A stretch of 64,000 nucleotides of DNA, from assembly GCF_020616335.1 (NCBI RefSeq), contig NZ_CP085051.1, forward strand, positions 1,798,001-1,862,000. Reading direction: 5' to 3'. Both the position numbers and the translations under genes were made by a program. Shown piece by piece: positions 7,491 to 17,929 of the stretch (position 1 is the first letter of the stretch; every line of letters starts with the position of its first letter). The notes under the pieces are model-generated. The model was not told the DNA's origin and ran no database searches. It worked only from the letters and a program-made list of their open reading frames with translations. This DNA is from Corynebacterium uberis. Lineage in GTDB: Bacteria > Actinomycetota > Actinomycetes > Mycobacteriales > Mycobacteriaceae.

Positions 7491-9043
7491 GCACAGATGC
7501 GCTTCTCGACGTCGCCGGGCTGACCATCGGCGACATTGTCACCGACGTCAACTTCCGCATCGCCCCCGGCCAAAGGGTGGCGCTCATCGGCGAGTCCGGA
7601 TCCGGCAAGACGCAATGCGCCCTGGCCCTGATGGGCCTGACCCCACTGCCGGTAAGCGGTCACGCCCACCTGGGTGAGATTGACCTGGTCCACGCCCGGC
7701 CGGCGACCATGCAGAAGATCCGCGGTGCGCGTATCTCCATGGTCTTCCAGGAGCCCATGACCGCACTAGACCCGCTCATGCGCGCCGGGGCACAGATCGC
7801 CGAGGCGCTCATGATCCACCGCCCTGAGCTGCGCCGCGGGCCAGTCCGGGCAGGGGCGGGCGCAGCCTCAGACTCTGTTGCGGGCCGCGTGGAACAGCTC
7901 CTCGCCGATGTGGGCCTGTCCCCCGAGCACGCCCGCGCCTACCCCCACCAGCTCTCCGGCGGGCAGCGCCAGCGCGTGTGCATAGCCATGGCATTGGCCA
8001 ATGAGCCGGACCTGCTCATCTGCGATGAGCCGACCACCGCCCTCGACGCCACGGTCCAGGCGCACATCTTGGACACCATCGTCGCCGCCAGTCAGCGCAC
8101 CGGCACGGCCTTGCTGTTTATCACCCACGACCTAGCGTTGGTAGCCCGCACGTGCAGCCACGTGTTGGTCATGCAACGCGGGCGCATCGTCGAGCGCGGG
8201 CAGACCGACCGGGTGCTGCGCGCCCCGGAACATCCCTATACCCGCACGCTGCTGGCCGCCGCGCGCCCGGGCCGAACGGCACCCGATGCGGCTGCGGGAA
8301 GTGGAGATACCCACGCCCCGGATGCCATCGCTGTAAATTCTGTGGGCCGTTCTTTTGGCGCCGGGCGCGCCCCGGCCTTGGACCAGGTCAGCCTGCGAGT
8401 GCCTGCCGGCGGGCGGCTGGGGATCGTCGGCGAATCCGGCTCCGGCAAGTCCACGCTGCTGCGCATCATCGCCGGGCTGGATCAGCCCACCGCCGGCACC
8501 GTCTCAGTCAACGGCACGGTGCAGATGGTCTTCCAGGATCCGGCATCCTCGCTGGATCCGCGCATGAGTGTGGGCCGCTCGGTGACAGAGGGCATGCGCC
8601 TGCGCGGGGCAGCGCGGCGGAAGGCAGCGCGCGACCTACTGGCCCAGGTGGGCATTGACCCTGAGGCGGCGACGCGCTACCCGCATGAGTTTTCCGGCGG
8701 GCAGCGCCAGCGCATCTCCATTGCCCGTGCCCTGGCCAGCAACCCGGACATCATCCTTGCCGATGAAGCCGTCTCCGCCCTCGATGTCACCGTGCGCGCG
8801 CAAATCTTGCAGCTCCTCGACCAGGTGGTCGCCCGCGATCACCGCACCCTGGTGTTTGTCTCCCACGACCTATCCGTGGTCCGCCAGTGCTGCACCCACG
8901 TGGCGGTCCTGCGCCGCGGGCGCCTGGTCGAGTCCGGCACGGTCGCCCAGGTATGGGACGATCCGCAGCACCCATACACCCAAGAACTCCTCGCGGCAGT
9001 CCCCCAGCTGCCCTGTACGATGACCGAAGATGGTCCCGAATAG
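7487..9043 (+). CDS. Peptide ABC transporter double ATPase (DppD-DppF fusion)
   Basis: The 518-residue protein carries two complete nucleotide-binding domains in tandem. The first has Walker [10 protein letters not shown], signature LSGGQRQRV and Walker [13 protein letters not shown]; the second, from about residue 280, has [18 protein letters not shown] and [11 protein letters not shown]. The second Walker B has A-V where the first has P-T. After the first domain comes the oligopeptide-transporter C-terminal piece ([11 protein letters not shown]), repeated at the end as [11 protein letters not shown]. Separate ATPases are the ancestral state, and fused versions are common in actinobacteria. 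The start overlaps the permease gene by ATGA. It completes the importer and is the last gene of the operon. Confidence 0.92.
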   Translation: MSTDALLDVAGLTIGDIVTDVNFRIAPGQRVALIGESGSGKTQCALALMGLTPLPVSGHAHLGEIDLVHARPATMQKIRGARISMVFQEPMTALDPLMRAGAQIAEALMIHRPELRRGPVRAGAGAASDSVAGRVEQLLADVGLSPEHARAYPHQLSGGQRQRVCIAMALANEPDLLICDEPTTALDATVQAHILDTIVAASQRTGTALLFITHDLALVARTCSHVLVMQRGRIVERGQTDRVLRAPEHPYTRTLLAAARPGRTAPDAAAGSGDTHAPDAIAVNSVGRSFGAGRAPALDQVSLRVPAGGRLGIVGESGSGKSTLLRIIAGLDQPTAGTVSVNGTVQMVFQDPASSLDPRMSVGRSVTEGMRLRGAARRKAARDLLAQVGIDPEAATRYPHEFSGGQRQRISIARALASNPDIILADEAVSALDVTVRAQILQLLDQVVARDHRTLVFVSHDLSVVRQCCTHVAVLRRGRLVESGTVAQVWDDPQHPYTQELLAAVPQLPCTMTEDGPE

Positions 9044-9057
9044 AAAGAAGGCCCCGC

Positions 9058-10008
9058 ATGGCCGGCGGACTCGCCGCATTGCTTGACGACGTCGCACTCA
9101 TCGCACGCAAAGCTGCCATCCAGCTTGACGACGTCGCCGCCGCAGCCGGGCGCACCTCCACCAAGGCCGTGGCCGTAGTCGTCGACGACGCCGCCGTCAC
9201 CCCGGGTTTTGTTTCCGACCTCTCCCCCGCCCGCGAACTGCCCGTGATCTGGAAGATCACCAAGGGCTCGCTGGTGAACAAGCTGCTGATCATCCTGCCC
9301 ATCGCGCTCCTGCTGTCCTGGGCCGCCCCCTGGGCGCTCACCCCCATCCTCATGGTCGGCGGAGCCTACCTGTCCTATGAGGGCGCAGAAAAAATCTGGG
9401 AGTACTGCACCGGACATGGCCACGGCGAAGAGCGCGACGCCGAAGACCAACAAAGCGAAAAATCACTGGTCTCCTCGGCCATCCGCACCGATCTCATCCT
9501 GTCCGCAGAAATCATGGTGCTCTCCCTCAACGAGGTGACGAACCAGCCTTTCCTTATGCGCACCGCCATTTTGGTCCTGGTGGGCATCCTGCTGACCTTC
9601 GGCGTCTACGGCGTGGTCGGCGCGCTGATCAAGATGGATGACATTGGCCTGGCACTCAAAAAAGGTCGCACGGGCATCCTGGCCACCATCGGCCACGGCA
9701 TGATCGCTGGCATGCCCATCGTGCTATCCGTCCTGTCCGTGGTGGGCACCGCCGCGATGCTGTGGGTTGGCGGCCACATCCTGCTCAACGGCGTCAGCGA
9801 ACTGGGCTGGCACGGCCCCTTTGACCTGGTCCACCACCTGGCCCACAGGGTCGAGGATGTATGGGGTGGACCCGTGTGGGCGTGGCTGGTAGAAACCGCC
9901 TGCTCCGCGGTGGTCGGATTCCTGGTGGGCTCCGTCATCCTCGGAGTTGTCACCGCGGTGGCCCGGCTACGCCACCGCGGTGCTGACTCGGCAGCATCCG
10001 CGGGCTAG
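9058..10008 (+). CDS. DUF808 (YedI-like) inner-membrane protein
   Basis: The 316-residue product begins MAGGLAALLDDVA, the conserved opening of DUF808/YedI. It keeps the ALDD-type repeats (LLDDVA, QLDDVA, VVDDAAV) over the first 60 residues, followed by about six membrane helices. Function is not established for the family. The ATG at 9058 has AGAAAGAAGG 7 nt upstream and lies 14 nt after the ATPase gene, so it may be read through from that operon. It is convergent with the next gene, and both stop codons share one CTAG. Confidence 0.85.
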   Translation: MAGGLAALLDDVALIARKAAIQLDDVAAAAGRTSTKAVAVVVDDAAVTPGFVSDLSPARELPVIWKITKGSLVNKLLIILPIALLLSWAAPWALTPILMVGGAYLSYEGAEKIWEYCTGHGHGEERDAEDQQSEKSLVSSAIRTDLILSAEIMVLSLNEVTNQPFLMRTAILVLVGILLTFGVYGVVGALIKMDDIGLALKKGRTGILATIGHGMIAGMPIVLSVLSVVGTAAMLWVGGHILLNGVSELGWHGPFDLVHHLAHRVEDVWGGPVWAWLVETACSAVVGFLVGSVILGVVTAVARLRHRGADSAASAG

Positions 10009-11138
10009 GACGCACCCGGACGCTTCGCGGAATCCGGCGCGTCGATGCGCCGCGCCAAGCCTTCCAGCCCTCGGGCGGTGAGTTGGCGAGCGCGGCGTCG
10101 ATAGTGATCAAAGGCCTCGCGCACCCCCGCCGACTCTTCCACCTGCCAGTCCTGGGCCTGCACGCCCCGATGCGCAACGAACTCATCGATGTGGTCCACC
10201 AATTGAGCGCGCACATCATCGAGACGACGCCGACCCCACACATCCCAGCCCTGCGCGGCAGAAACCACGGTCACCTCTGCGACTACCTGGCGCAACAGCT
10301 CAGCTAGGCGGGCGTCCTGCGCCACCGCCTCGGCCAGGATGTCCTGGGCACTCGTAGCCACCTGCTCTGCAACCTCCGGTTCCGTATCCAGCACCCGCTC
10401 CAGGCGCAGCCGTTGATAAAGGGCCAGCGTTTCTTCCGCAACCACCAGCAGCCGCAGGTGATCCACCAGCCGGCCCGGGCCCACCAGCTGCTCGATTTCC
10501 GCCGCCCGCTGCGACGGCCGCGCCCGCGCATCAAGCCCGCGCACACTGATCAACAGGTAGCGGCGCAGTTTTTCCACCCCAACCTCGAAGTCCACCCCCA
10601 AGGGAGCCACCGCTTCCCAATCCGCCGTGGGCAAGCGATGACCTGCCTCTACCTGTGCAACCAGACGCCGCAGTGAGGCGTTTCGGGCATAAATATCGCC
10701 CAACCGGTCCGCCTCGATGCGGCGCAGCAGCTCATCAGCACGCCCCGTCAACCCCTCGAGGCTCTCGCGCACCTGGCCCAAGGACTCTGCCACCACCATG
10801 CTCAGCGCTTGCGCAACAACCACGTGTGGGCTCAGCCCGGCGACCAGGGCGCCCGCACCCGACGTAGCAACCCCTGCGCTGGCTACCCCGGCCGCGCCCG
10901 CACCCCGATGTCGCGGTACCACTACCGCTGACAGGGCGCCAGCGGCGTCGGCAAGCTGAGGAACGAGTTCCCCCAAACGCTGGCGTGTACGCCCCGCGGG
11001 GAGAGTCACCGGTGTTCCCCCGCTATCCGAGCCGGCCCCGTCCTGCCATTCCCGCAACACATCAGGTGCGCCAATGGTCAGCACCGCCGTGGCGGTGGGG
11101 ATTGTGACAACTGCGTCGCGCTTATTCATGAAACCCAT
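10005..11138 (-). CDS. Hypothetical cytoplasmic protein
   Basis: The product is 377 residues from the ATG at 11138 (GGTGG just upstream); an ATG at 11129 (MNKRDAVVT) is also possible. It opens with a short beta-like piece (AVVTIPTATAVLTIGAP). An Ala/Gly-rich stretch around residues 85-130 could be a hydrophobic hairpin. The rest is a long predominantly helical, Leu/Glu/Arg-rich region with coiled-coil character from about 130 to the end. No catalytic motif is visible and I do not recognise the family. It is divergent from lldD and convergent with the DUF808 gene. Confidence 0.75.
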   Translation of the reverse strand: MGFMNKRDAVVTIPTATAVLTIGAPDVLREWQDGAGSDSGGTPVTLPAGRTRQRLGELVPQLADAAGALSAVVVPRHRGAGAAGVASAGVATSGAGALVAGLSPHVVVAQALSMVVAESLGQVRESLEGLTGRADELLRRIEADRLGDIYARNASLRRLVAQVEAGHRLPTADWEAVAPLGVDFEVGVEKLRRYLLISVRGLDARARPSQRAAEIEQLVGPGRLVDHLRLLVVAEETLALYQRLRLERVLDTEPEVAEQVATSAQDILAEAVAQDARLAELLRQVVAEVTVVSAAQGWDVWGRRRLDDVRAQLVDHIDEFVAHRGVQAQDWQVEESAGVREAFDHYRRRARQLTARGLEGLARRIDAPDSAKRPGAS

Positions 11139-11253
11139 TGTTCCACCAGGCACCCACGACCGCGCTACCCAATACCGGGGGTAGAAAAGCCTAGCCACGC
11201 CTCAGTATGGTTATGCTTAAGTGGTTTACAGAAAGTGAGGAGCCTGACACATC

Positions 11254-12534
11254 ATGGCAAAAATCCCCCGCCAAGTTCCCAATCCGCAGGAGATCTTCGA
11301 ACTGCTCAAGTTCAAGACCCCGGATTTCAACCCCAAGCGCGCCCGCCTGGCCAAGGCCCAAACCATCGAAGACCTGCGCCGCATTGCCAAACGGCGCACC
11401 CCCGCCGCCGCCTTTGACTACACCGACGGCGCCGCCGACTATGAGGTCTCCATGGATCGCTCCCGGCAGGCGTTCAAGGACGTGGAGTTCCACCCCTCCA
11501 TCCTCAATGACGTCTCTCACCTGGACACCAGCTGCCAGGTCTTCGGCGGGCCCTCCGCGCTGCCCTTCGGCATCGCCCCCACTGGCTTTACCCGCCTGAT
11601 GCAGACCGAAGGCGAACTGGCCGGTGCCGCAGCCGCCGGACGTGCCGGCATCCCCTTCGCACTGTCCACCCTGGGCACCACCTCCATCGAGGACGTGAAG
11701 AAGGCCAACCCCACCGGCCGCAACATGTTCCAGCTCTACGTGATGAAGGACCGCTCCATCTCCTACGGGCTGGTCGAGCGCGCCGCCGCCGCAGGCTTTG
11801 ACACCCTGTTCTTCACTGTCGACGCCCCCATCGCCGGCAACCGCCTGCGCGATGCCCGCAACGGCTTTTCCATCCCGCCGCAGATCTCCCTGGGCACCGT
11901 GCTCAACGCCATCCCGCGGCCCTGGTGGTGGTGGGACTTCCTGACCACCCCGCAGCTCGAGTTCGCCTCACTGACCAGCACCGGAGGCACCGTCGGCGAA
12001 CTGCTCGACTCCGCCATGGACCCCAGCATCCAGTTCGCCGACCTGGATGAAATCCGCGCCATGTGGCCCGGCAAACTGGTGGTCAAGGGCGTGCAAAACG
12101 TCGCTGACTCCAAGAAGCTGGCGGACCTGGGCGTGGACGGCATCATCCTGTCCAACCATGGTGGGCGCCAACTCGACCGCGCCCCCGTGCCCTTCCACCT
12201 GCTGCCCGAGGTGGTCCGCGAGGTGGGCAAGGACATCGACGTGGCCATGGACACCGGCATCATGCACGGCGCGGACATCGTCGCCGCGCTGGCCATGGGC
12301 GCGAAGTTCACCTTCGTGGGCCGTGCCTACCTCTACGGCCTCATGGCCGGTGGCGAAGCCGGCGTGGACCGCATGATTGAGATCCTGTCCAGCCAGATCC
12401 GCCGCACCATGAAGCTGCTCCAGGTAGCCAACGTGGAGGAGCTGGGCCCCGAGCACGTCACCCAGCTGACGCGCCTGGCGCCCAAGACCGCCACCGACCC
12501 GGCCAGCTTGAGTGCTGAAGAGGTGCGCAGCTAG
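11254..12534 (+). CDS. lldD: Quinone-dependent L-lactate dehydrogenase
   Basis: The 426-residue FMN-dependent alpha-hydroxyacid dehydrogenase oxidises L-lactate to pyruvate and feeds the quinone pool at the membrane. An N-terminal extension of about 55 residues is followed by [35 protein letters not shown], the active-site stretch [12 protein letters not shown] with the catalytic His, and the FMN-phosphate region [19 protein letters not shown]. The length agrees with corynebacterial LldD (about 420). The ATG at 11254 has AGTGAGGAG 10 nt upstream, and TATGGT/TATGCT at about 11207-11216 are -10 candidates. A strong terminator follows at 12587, so it is monocistronic. Confidence 0.95.
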   Translation: MAKIPRQVPNPQEIFELLKFKTPDFNPKRARLAKAQTIEDLRRIAKRRTPAAAFDYTDGAADYEVSMDRSRQAFKDVEFHPSILNDVSHLDTSCQVFGGPSALPFGIAPTGFTRLMQTEGELAGAAAAGRAGIPFALSTLGTTSIEDVKKANPTGRNMFQLYVMKDRSISYGLVERAAAAGFDTLFFTVDAPIAGNRLRDARNGFSIPPQISLGTVLNAIPRPWWWWDFLTTPQLEFASLTSTGGTVGELLDSAMDPSIQFADLDEIRAMWPGKLVVKGVQNVADSKKLADLGVDGIILSNHGGRQLDRAPVPFHLLPEVVREVGKDIDVAMDTGIMHGADIVAALAMGAKFTFVGRAYLYGLMAGGEAGVDRMIEILSSQIRRTMKLLQVANVEELGPEHVTQLTRLAPKTATDPASLSAEEVRS

Positions 12535-12586
12535 CAGGTTGGGCGAGGCCCGAAGAGTCGTGCCCCGCCACCTCTAGCGCGACGTA

Positions 12587-12630
12587 TCCTGGGATCCTCA
12601 TTCCTCCTGGCGAGGATCCCAGGATTTTCT
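12587..12630 (+). terminator. Rho-independent terminator after lldD
   Basis: A perfect 13-bp stem (TCCTGGGATCCTC with GAGGATCCCAGGA) closes a 12-nt loop and is followed by TTTTCT. It lies 52 nt after the lldD stop. There is no T-run on the other strand, so it acts on the plus strand. Confidence 0.92.
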
Positions 12631-12778
12631 ATTTCCTCCCGTAATACCAGCGCAGCGCCAGGAACCATGCGGCGATCAAAAGCGACAGAATAATGAAGGT
12701 CTTGACGTCGCGGGTAAAAACGCCAATAGCGATCAACGCGGCAACGGAAAGCGCAATATCCCTCAGCCGTAAATTCAT
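12629..12778 (-). CDS. Small membrane protein, 49 residues
   Basis: From the ATG at 12778, with GGGGAA 6 nt upstream, the product is 49 residues with two hydrophobic segments (about 7-20 and 26-43) and the positive end RWYYGRK. Longer in-frame starts at 12832 lack a ribosome site. It lies convergent to lldD on the far side of the lldD terminator. No function can be assigned. Confidence 0.6.
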   Translation of the reverse strand: MNLRLRDIALSVAALIAIGVFTRDVKTFIILSLLIAAWFLALRWYYGRK

Positions 12779-12872
12779 AGTTCCCCACTGTAACTCGCCT
12801 TCCTCTCTGCGGGCGAGGTTTGCGGTTCCCACCGCCCTCCCCTACGGGCCCGCTTTTACCGCCACCGTGCGC

Positions 12873-12878
12873 TACCCT
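12873..12878 (+). promoter_or_regulatory. -10 element of the ribokinase gene
   Basis: TACCCT lies 39 nt upstream of the ATG at 12918, and a ribosome site (GAAAGAAAGG) lies in between, so this transcript has a leader, unlike those at 3959 and 27122. Confidence 0.4.
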
Positions 12879-12917
12879 TGATGTGCACTCCCCGCGGAAA
12901 GAAAGGCCCCAAGCAGC

Positions 12918-13832
12918 ATGAACAACAATGTGGTGGTAGTTGGTTCCATCAATGCGGACCTCACTGTCCGGGTGGCCCGCCACCCCAATCCCGGAGAGAC
13001 GCTCATGGGCTCCGGGGGCACGATCTCCGCCGGTGGTAAGGGCGCCAACCAGGCCGTCGCGGCGGCGCTGCAGGGCGCGAACGTCACCATGGTTGGCGCG
13101 GTCGGCTCGGATGCCTATGCCGCCCCCGCCACCGAGCATCTCCACACCGCGGGCGTGTCCATGGACCACGTCGCCGAGGTAGATGAGACCACGGGCCTTG
13201 CGGTGATTACGGTCTCCGACGACGGCGAGAACACCATCATCGTGGTTCCGGGGGCCAATGCGACCGTGACCGCCGACTACGTCTCCGAACACGCGGCGCC
13301 GATCCGGGAGGCCGGCGTGGTGCTCCTCCAGGGCGAGATCCCAGCCGACGGGTTCGCCCGCGCGGTAGCGTTGGCGTCCGGCCGGGTGGTGGTCAACCTC
13401 GCCCCGGTGGTCCCGGTGGATCGCGATGCCCTGCTGCGCGCCGACCCGCTCATGGCCAACGAGCACGAGGCCGCGCTTGTTCTCGAACAGCTCGGCGCCC
13501 CGCTGCCCGCCGACGGAGAGGACCCGTCCGCCATGGCGCAGGCGCTTATCGACGCCGGCTTCCCCAGCGTGGTGCTCACCCTCGGCGCCCGCGGCGCAAT
13601 GGTGGCCACGGCCGAGGGCACCACCCCCATTCCCACGCCGCGCGTCCAGCCGGTGGACACCACCGGCGCGGGCGATGCGTTCGCGGGTGCGTTTGTCGCC
13701 CGGCTCACCGCGGGAGATTCGCTTATCGACGCCGCCCACCACGCCGCCCGCGTCGGCGCCTACTCCACGACCTACCGCGGCGCGCAGGCGTCCTACCCGG
13801 CCGCCGACGTACCGCTGCCAGAGGTGTCCTAA
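12918..13832 (+). CDS. rbsK: Ribokinase (PfkB family)
   Basis: The 304-residue sugar kinase phosphorylates ribose at O5. It has the N-terminal PfkB signature SAGGKGANQAVAAA (about residues 37-50), the acidic pair LQGEIP, and the C-terminal ATP/anion-hole motif DTTGAGDAFAGA with the catalytic Asp. In Corynebacterium a ribokinase gene sits with a uridine transporter and uridine hydrolase (uriR-rbsK1-uriT-uriH). Here the last two lie about 7 kb away on the other strand, beyond a decayed island, so this is probably the partner that uses ribose released from uridine. It contains two copies of the iterated 13-mer (13544 and 13721), both reading L-I-D-A. Confidence 0.92.
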   Translation: MNNNVVVVGSINADLTVRVARHPNPGETLMGSGGTISAGGKGANQAVAAALQGANVTMVGAVGSDAYAAPATEHLHTAGVSMDHVAEVDETTGLAVITVSDDGENTIIVVPGANATVTADYVSEHAAPIREAGVVLLQGEIPADGFARAVALASGRVVVNLAPVVPVDRDALLRADPLMANEHEAALVLEQLGAPLPADGEDPSAMAQALIDAGFPSVVLTLGARGAMVATAEGTTPIPTPRVQPVDTTGAGDAFAGAFVARLTAGDSLIDAAHHAARVGAYSTTYRGAQASYPAADVPLPEVS

Positions 13833-14315
13833 AAACTCGCGTTATCATTATCAATTCAGTCGAAATGCCAAATATTCGCCAGCGACACAGCATAGGATAA
13901 AACCAGTTGTATATCTATGAAGGCAGGATATTCCCCAGCAGTTATAATTAATTAAATGCTCCAGTGGTGGCTCTTCACATTTCGCGTGGATTGAGCGCAG
14001 ATTGTAACCCTCCTGAACGAAACAGCGACCGCAGGCAATAGTGTTCTATGTTACACAAGCTTCGGGCAACTTTCCACGGCAGTCGAGTCTGACACATTTA
14101 GATCCGACCGGCCTGTTGGGCGTCCCAAGATCAAAGAACACCGGGACCGTCCTCGCACCGAAGGTGCATGTCCACCTCCACCCGGCGAAGTTCGACTAAG
14201 CCCCTTGGGCGGGCCTTTACACACAGTGCCGACCAACTCAACCATTAAGGCCCTGCAGCGTTCTGAGGTAGCTTGAGGCTGCTTCGGTTGAATAGACAGG
14301 AAGAATAGGCATCAT

Positions 14316-14489
14316 ACCAAAGTGTTTGAGCACTCAGCAGAAGATCGTGCGATCCGGCTGGCAGAGGATCAGACGGTAGCACGGAAGGCTTCTTTGCAAG
14401 CAGCGTGCCAGACAATAGCACCGAAGCTGGATGATCCATGGTACACCGAACGTTAGTGCGTGTGGGCCGCCCGCAGGGTGGCAATTCAG
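14316..14489 (+). pseudogene. IS3-family OrfA remnant
   Basis: The plus-strand frame from about 14325 reads FEHSAEDRAIRLAEDQ, then SLQAACQTIAPKLDD and PWYTER, followed by a TAG at 14454 and then VWAARRVA. This is the helix-turn-helix pattern of IS3-family OrfA (RAVRLV...AACQ.IAPKLG...LRQWV). The first residues (a degenerate M-P-K) lie in another frame, so at least one frameshift and one stop have accumulated. No OrfB is recognisable downstream. Confidence 0.6.
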
Positions 14490-15737
14490 TCAAGCGTAGT
14501 GAGCAAAAGTCATCGCAGAGAACGCGTGACTGAGCCGTAATGTTCGAAAACTACGAGATACCACCGGGATATTGAAATCCGCCTCCGCCTTTTGAACCAC
14601 AACTCGAGCCGCAACGTCGGAAATGATCAAGTTCAGCGAAAATTACAATAATCGTTTCACATTCGAAGCCATCTGCGGACGCAAACTCCGAGCGTGAAGC
14701 TAGTTTCATCTCCTCATGCAGCTACCTTAACGCTAAGAAACGTGTAGAATCCCATCAAAGACAATTTAACCGACGGAATTTGCCAGAAGTCATCAAAGTC
14801 ACTCCCACTACCTAATCTATCTACGTAAACCGTAGTATTTGGCACCCTCTAAGTCGTGAATATGTCAGTTGGGCCGAGATAAGAACCGCTAGGCCGACAG
14901 TAGTCGCAGGCGTGAAACATAGAATTAAACGTCTCGGGGCGGTTACCAAACGACCAGCCCGCGAAAGTCATTGAAAACGCGTGAGTCGTGATTCTCATCC
15001 CAACGCACCATGTAAATTTTGAGTCGATGAAATCACCTGTGTTTAAATCACCCACAGGGTCGTATGTGTGCCGGTTGCTAGAAATTCTACTTTTAGAACC
15101 CGCTCATGAGTGTGCAAGCCGCCAGGTCCCTATCCCAACATCAATCAGCGTGGCATACCCAGACCTGTTGATCCACGTGGTAAAGGCCACGTTTATATGC
15201 GAGGAAGTTCGAAAAGGGGCGTATTATCTGGAATATGGCTCAATGCGCGCCCACCAGCGTCGATGCCTTCTTCCCGGTCTAAACGAACCCATAAACCCCT
15301 GTGCAAGCAGGCTAACCGGGTCTTGTTAATAATCAAGTCAGACGGGTCGCGATAAGGACGGTGGCCTTTATTTATTTACCTGGTATTGGTAGCATTGGCC
15401 CCAACCGTTACAAAACCAGTGCAGTACCCAACGGTAAAGATGCCGTAACGGTACGTGCAGACGCATTTTAGTCCGAAGGATCCAGCGCACCCACTCGATG
15501 TTTATGCGGGTGAATCGCGCGAAACTGAACTAGAGAATTCTCTACTAGCTGACAACCGGTACGATCTGTGTGATTGCGTATCATGTGGTTCCAGTAGTTG
15601 CGCCTTCCACCCCCCGCCAGCCGGGGAAGTGGTAGGCGAAATCTTCCGGGCTTATTTACAGGACCGTTGTTTCGCGTTCACCGCGGTAGTTGTTATCATC
15701 AGCTCCAACATCGTCGGTGCCACATGGTGTCGTTGAC

Positions 15738-15876
15738 GAGCTTGCAGGTCCGTATTTAGAGTAGGGGCTTCTCCGATGCATGGAGAGTTCACAACTGTAG
15801 TTTCGTGCTGGACAGGGGGCCTGCATGTTGTGCAAGACCGTGACAGCATCAACCCGCCTCAGGCGCTCCCCAACAC
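15738..15876 (-). repeat. Diverged inverted repeat, left copy
   Basis: Read on the minus strand, this stretch aligns end to end with 19268-19407 on the plus strand. The two share a perfect 21-bp core (15822-15842 here) and roughly two thirds identity elsewhere by eye. Both translate partly as NTDLQA, so it may be a decayed piece of a coding gene. Confidence 0.65.
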
Positions 15877-16269
15877 CAAAGGCCGATAATCAAGTCGTCG
15901 GTCGAACCTCCAGTCACTCCCCAAGTGACAGCCAGCAGCCATCTACACGGCCGCACCCTAGGAATTCAGCTTACAGCACCCAAGAGTTCTTGCTGGCGTC
16001 CAGCGGCCCTTTGGCGCAACCCAACATGTAACGTCTCATTCAAAAGACACCCACTAAATGGTTCCATCAAACAAGCTGATCTGGAGACCATAAACCCGGG
16101 AGCAGCCATAGCCGAAATACTTATAACCAGACTCTATTTTGCCGGGCTATTCACTCCTATATTTGGCAGTTATAGAGGAGAGCCTCAATTTAACCCTTAA
16201 TTCGATACCCTTTTTTTAAAACTTTGTTAACTTTTATCGGCAAGCCCGTTACCGTTGTTGGTGTCCCGG

Positions 16270-16512
16270 GCTAACTCCTAGGCTCGGGGCAGGTCGCTGG
16301 CGCCGGCATGGCTATGTTGCCCTGTCTGTTCGAATGATCCGGGGAGTGATGTCACCGGGGTACCAGGACGCGACTTGACGGCCAATAGGGACGTGGCTCC
16401 CGGCATTTTTTGCCGTAAAACGTCTCATCGCAGGCGTGGGTTTCCGCTAACCGCGTCTTGGCTTTGCGATCGTTTATTCCTGCTATTCTCAAAAAGGCCC
16501 AAAGGATGGCTC
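16270..16512 (+). other. Upstream non-coding segment of the IS110-like remnant
   Basis: The segment before the transposase start is GC-richer than its surroundings and contains a GTGA/TCAC inverted repeat flanked by CCGGGG and CCGGGG (about 16339-16360). The block at 16371-16390 recurs in similar form after the transposase at 17848-17868 (CGACTTGAC, then an ATAGGG end). In IS110-group elements the non-coding end carries the bridge RNA and short core repeats sit at the two ends. Here the element is decayed, so the RNA is unlikely to work. Confidence 0.35.
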
Positions 16513-17787
16513 ATGTACGAGACCACCCACATCGACGCGTTCCTCGGCTTAGCGGTTGGCAAAACCGGACACCACGGTTGCGCCCTGTCTGCCGATGGCA
16601 CACAGCGGTACCTCAACAAACCAAACTACTTCCACAAGACGAGCAACGCCTACGAGCGCTTGTCACACAGCTGCGACAACACGGCCGTGTTCTCATCGTT
16701 GACGCTCAACCAAACACCATCGGGGCACTACCCGTTGTGGTCGCCCGTGATTGCAACTGTGCCGTCGGCTACCTTCGGTCTGGCCATACGCACAGCAGCC
16801 GATCTGCATCCCTGTAAGGCAAAAATCGACATACAAGATGCCTTCATCATCGCAGATACAGCCCGAGTCTTGCCAAGCACGTTACCCGAAGTTGATCACG
16901 ACAACGAAACCCTGTCTGCATTGAAAGTTCTCCCCGGCTACGACGACGATATCGCCCGCGATTGCGCCCGCTCGATTAACCGTCTACGCAGCGCTGTCCT
17001 GCAGATCCATCCCGCACTCGAAAGGGTCTTTTCCGGTGATGTAACTCAGCGCTGCGCAACACGTGACCTGCTAGAACACTACGGCGGTCCAACAAATAAT
17101 AGGCCGGGTAAGGAAAGCCCCGGGTGCGATCTTGGATCAACAAGCGCTCCCGCAGTGACTAGAGTCCACTGGTTGATCGGATTTTCCAGGTTCTTGCCGA
17201 ACAGACGGTGGTGGTACCCGGTACGCACGCGATCGAGAAAACGATCCCGATGCTGGCAGCCAACATCATATCTTTCAAGCAACAACGTAAGGAAATATCC
17301 AACGAGGTAGAAAGGATGCTCGATGCCTTCCCTCTTTTTCGAAATCTTGATGTCCATGCCAGGGATCGGCATCAAGATTGCGGCGAGGATCCTCATGTGT
17401 GTTGGCGATTGCTCAGGTTTTAAAGACGCGACCCGCCGGGCTTCTTATGCAGGCGTTGCACCGATCACAAGGCGATCTGGAACCTCGATTCATAGCGAAT
17501 CGCCATCTAGGTCGGGCAACAGGCAGCTAAAGAACGCCTTTTTAAGGTCAGCCTGGATCGCCTCACATTGCCACGAAGCATCGAGGCAGTATTACCAGCG
17601 AAAACGTGAGGGAGGAAAACGCCATAACGCAGCCGCCATGTGCCTGGCATGCCGCCGATGCAACATCATCTACGCAATGCTCACGAGAAGAGAGTTCTTC
17701 CGAGAAATCCCGCCCACAAAAACGCCCCAGCAGCGTAAAACCCCTAGCCCCCACAGGCGTCCAGGCCGAGTCCCAGACGCCTGTTAG
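16513..17787 (+). pseudogene. Decayed IS110-family transposase
   Basis: The ATG at 16513 opens a frame with THIDAFLGLAVGKTGHHGCAL, the DEDD-domain start of IS110 transposases. The match then moves to another frame (LRALVTQLRQHGRVLIVDAQ, NTIGALPVVVARDC), returns for KAKIDIQDAFIIADTARVLP, moves again (VVPGTHAIEKTIPMLA), and ends in a third with SMPGIGIKIAARIL, VTRRSGTSI-like and RSGNRQLKNAFLRSAW, the Tnp_20 domain. At least three frameshifts make it non-functional. Full-length members are about 400 residues, which fits the span. GC is lower than in the flanking genome, consistent with age. Confidence 0.88.
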
Positions 17788-17929
17788 GCATGTTCGAAAC
17801 CCTGAGGTTCACCCTCTCACCGCGGTACCTGACCGCGATGTACCCAACGACTTGACACCCCGATAGGGGCCCCCGAATTAACGAAGTAACCATCAGACCG
17901 GCCCGAGCACAACCTTCGTTCATCTTCAA

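Noticed and set aside
8887..9057. Longer start for the DUF808 gene inside the ATPase gene
   Set aside because: The family begins with MAGGLAALLDD, and a ribosome site precedes the ATG at 9058.
14849..15736. Several open frames of 60-110 codons in the island (for example 14849-15055, 14988-15329, 15455-15736)
   Set aside because: None has a ribosome site, family motif or consistent codon use; they look like chance frames in decayed DNA.
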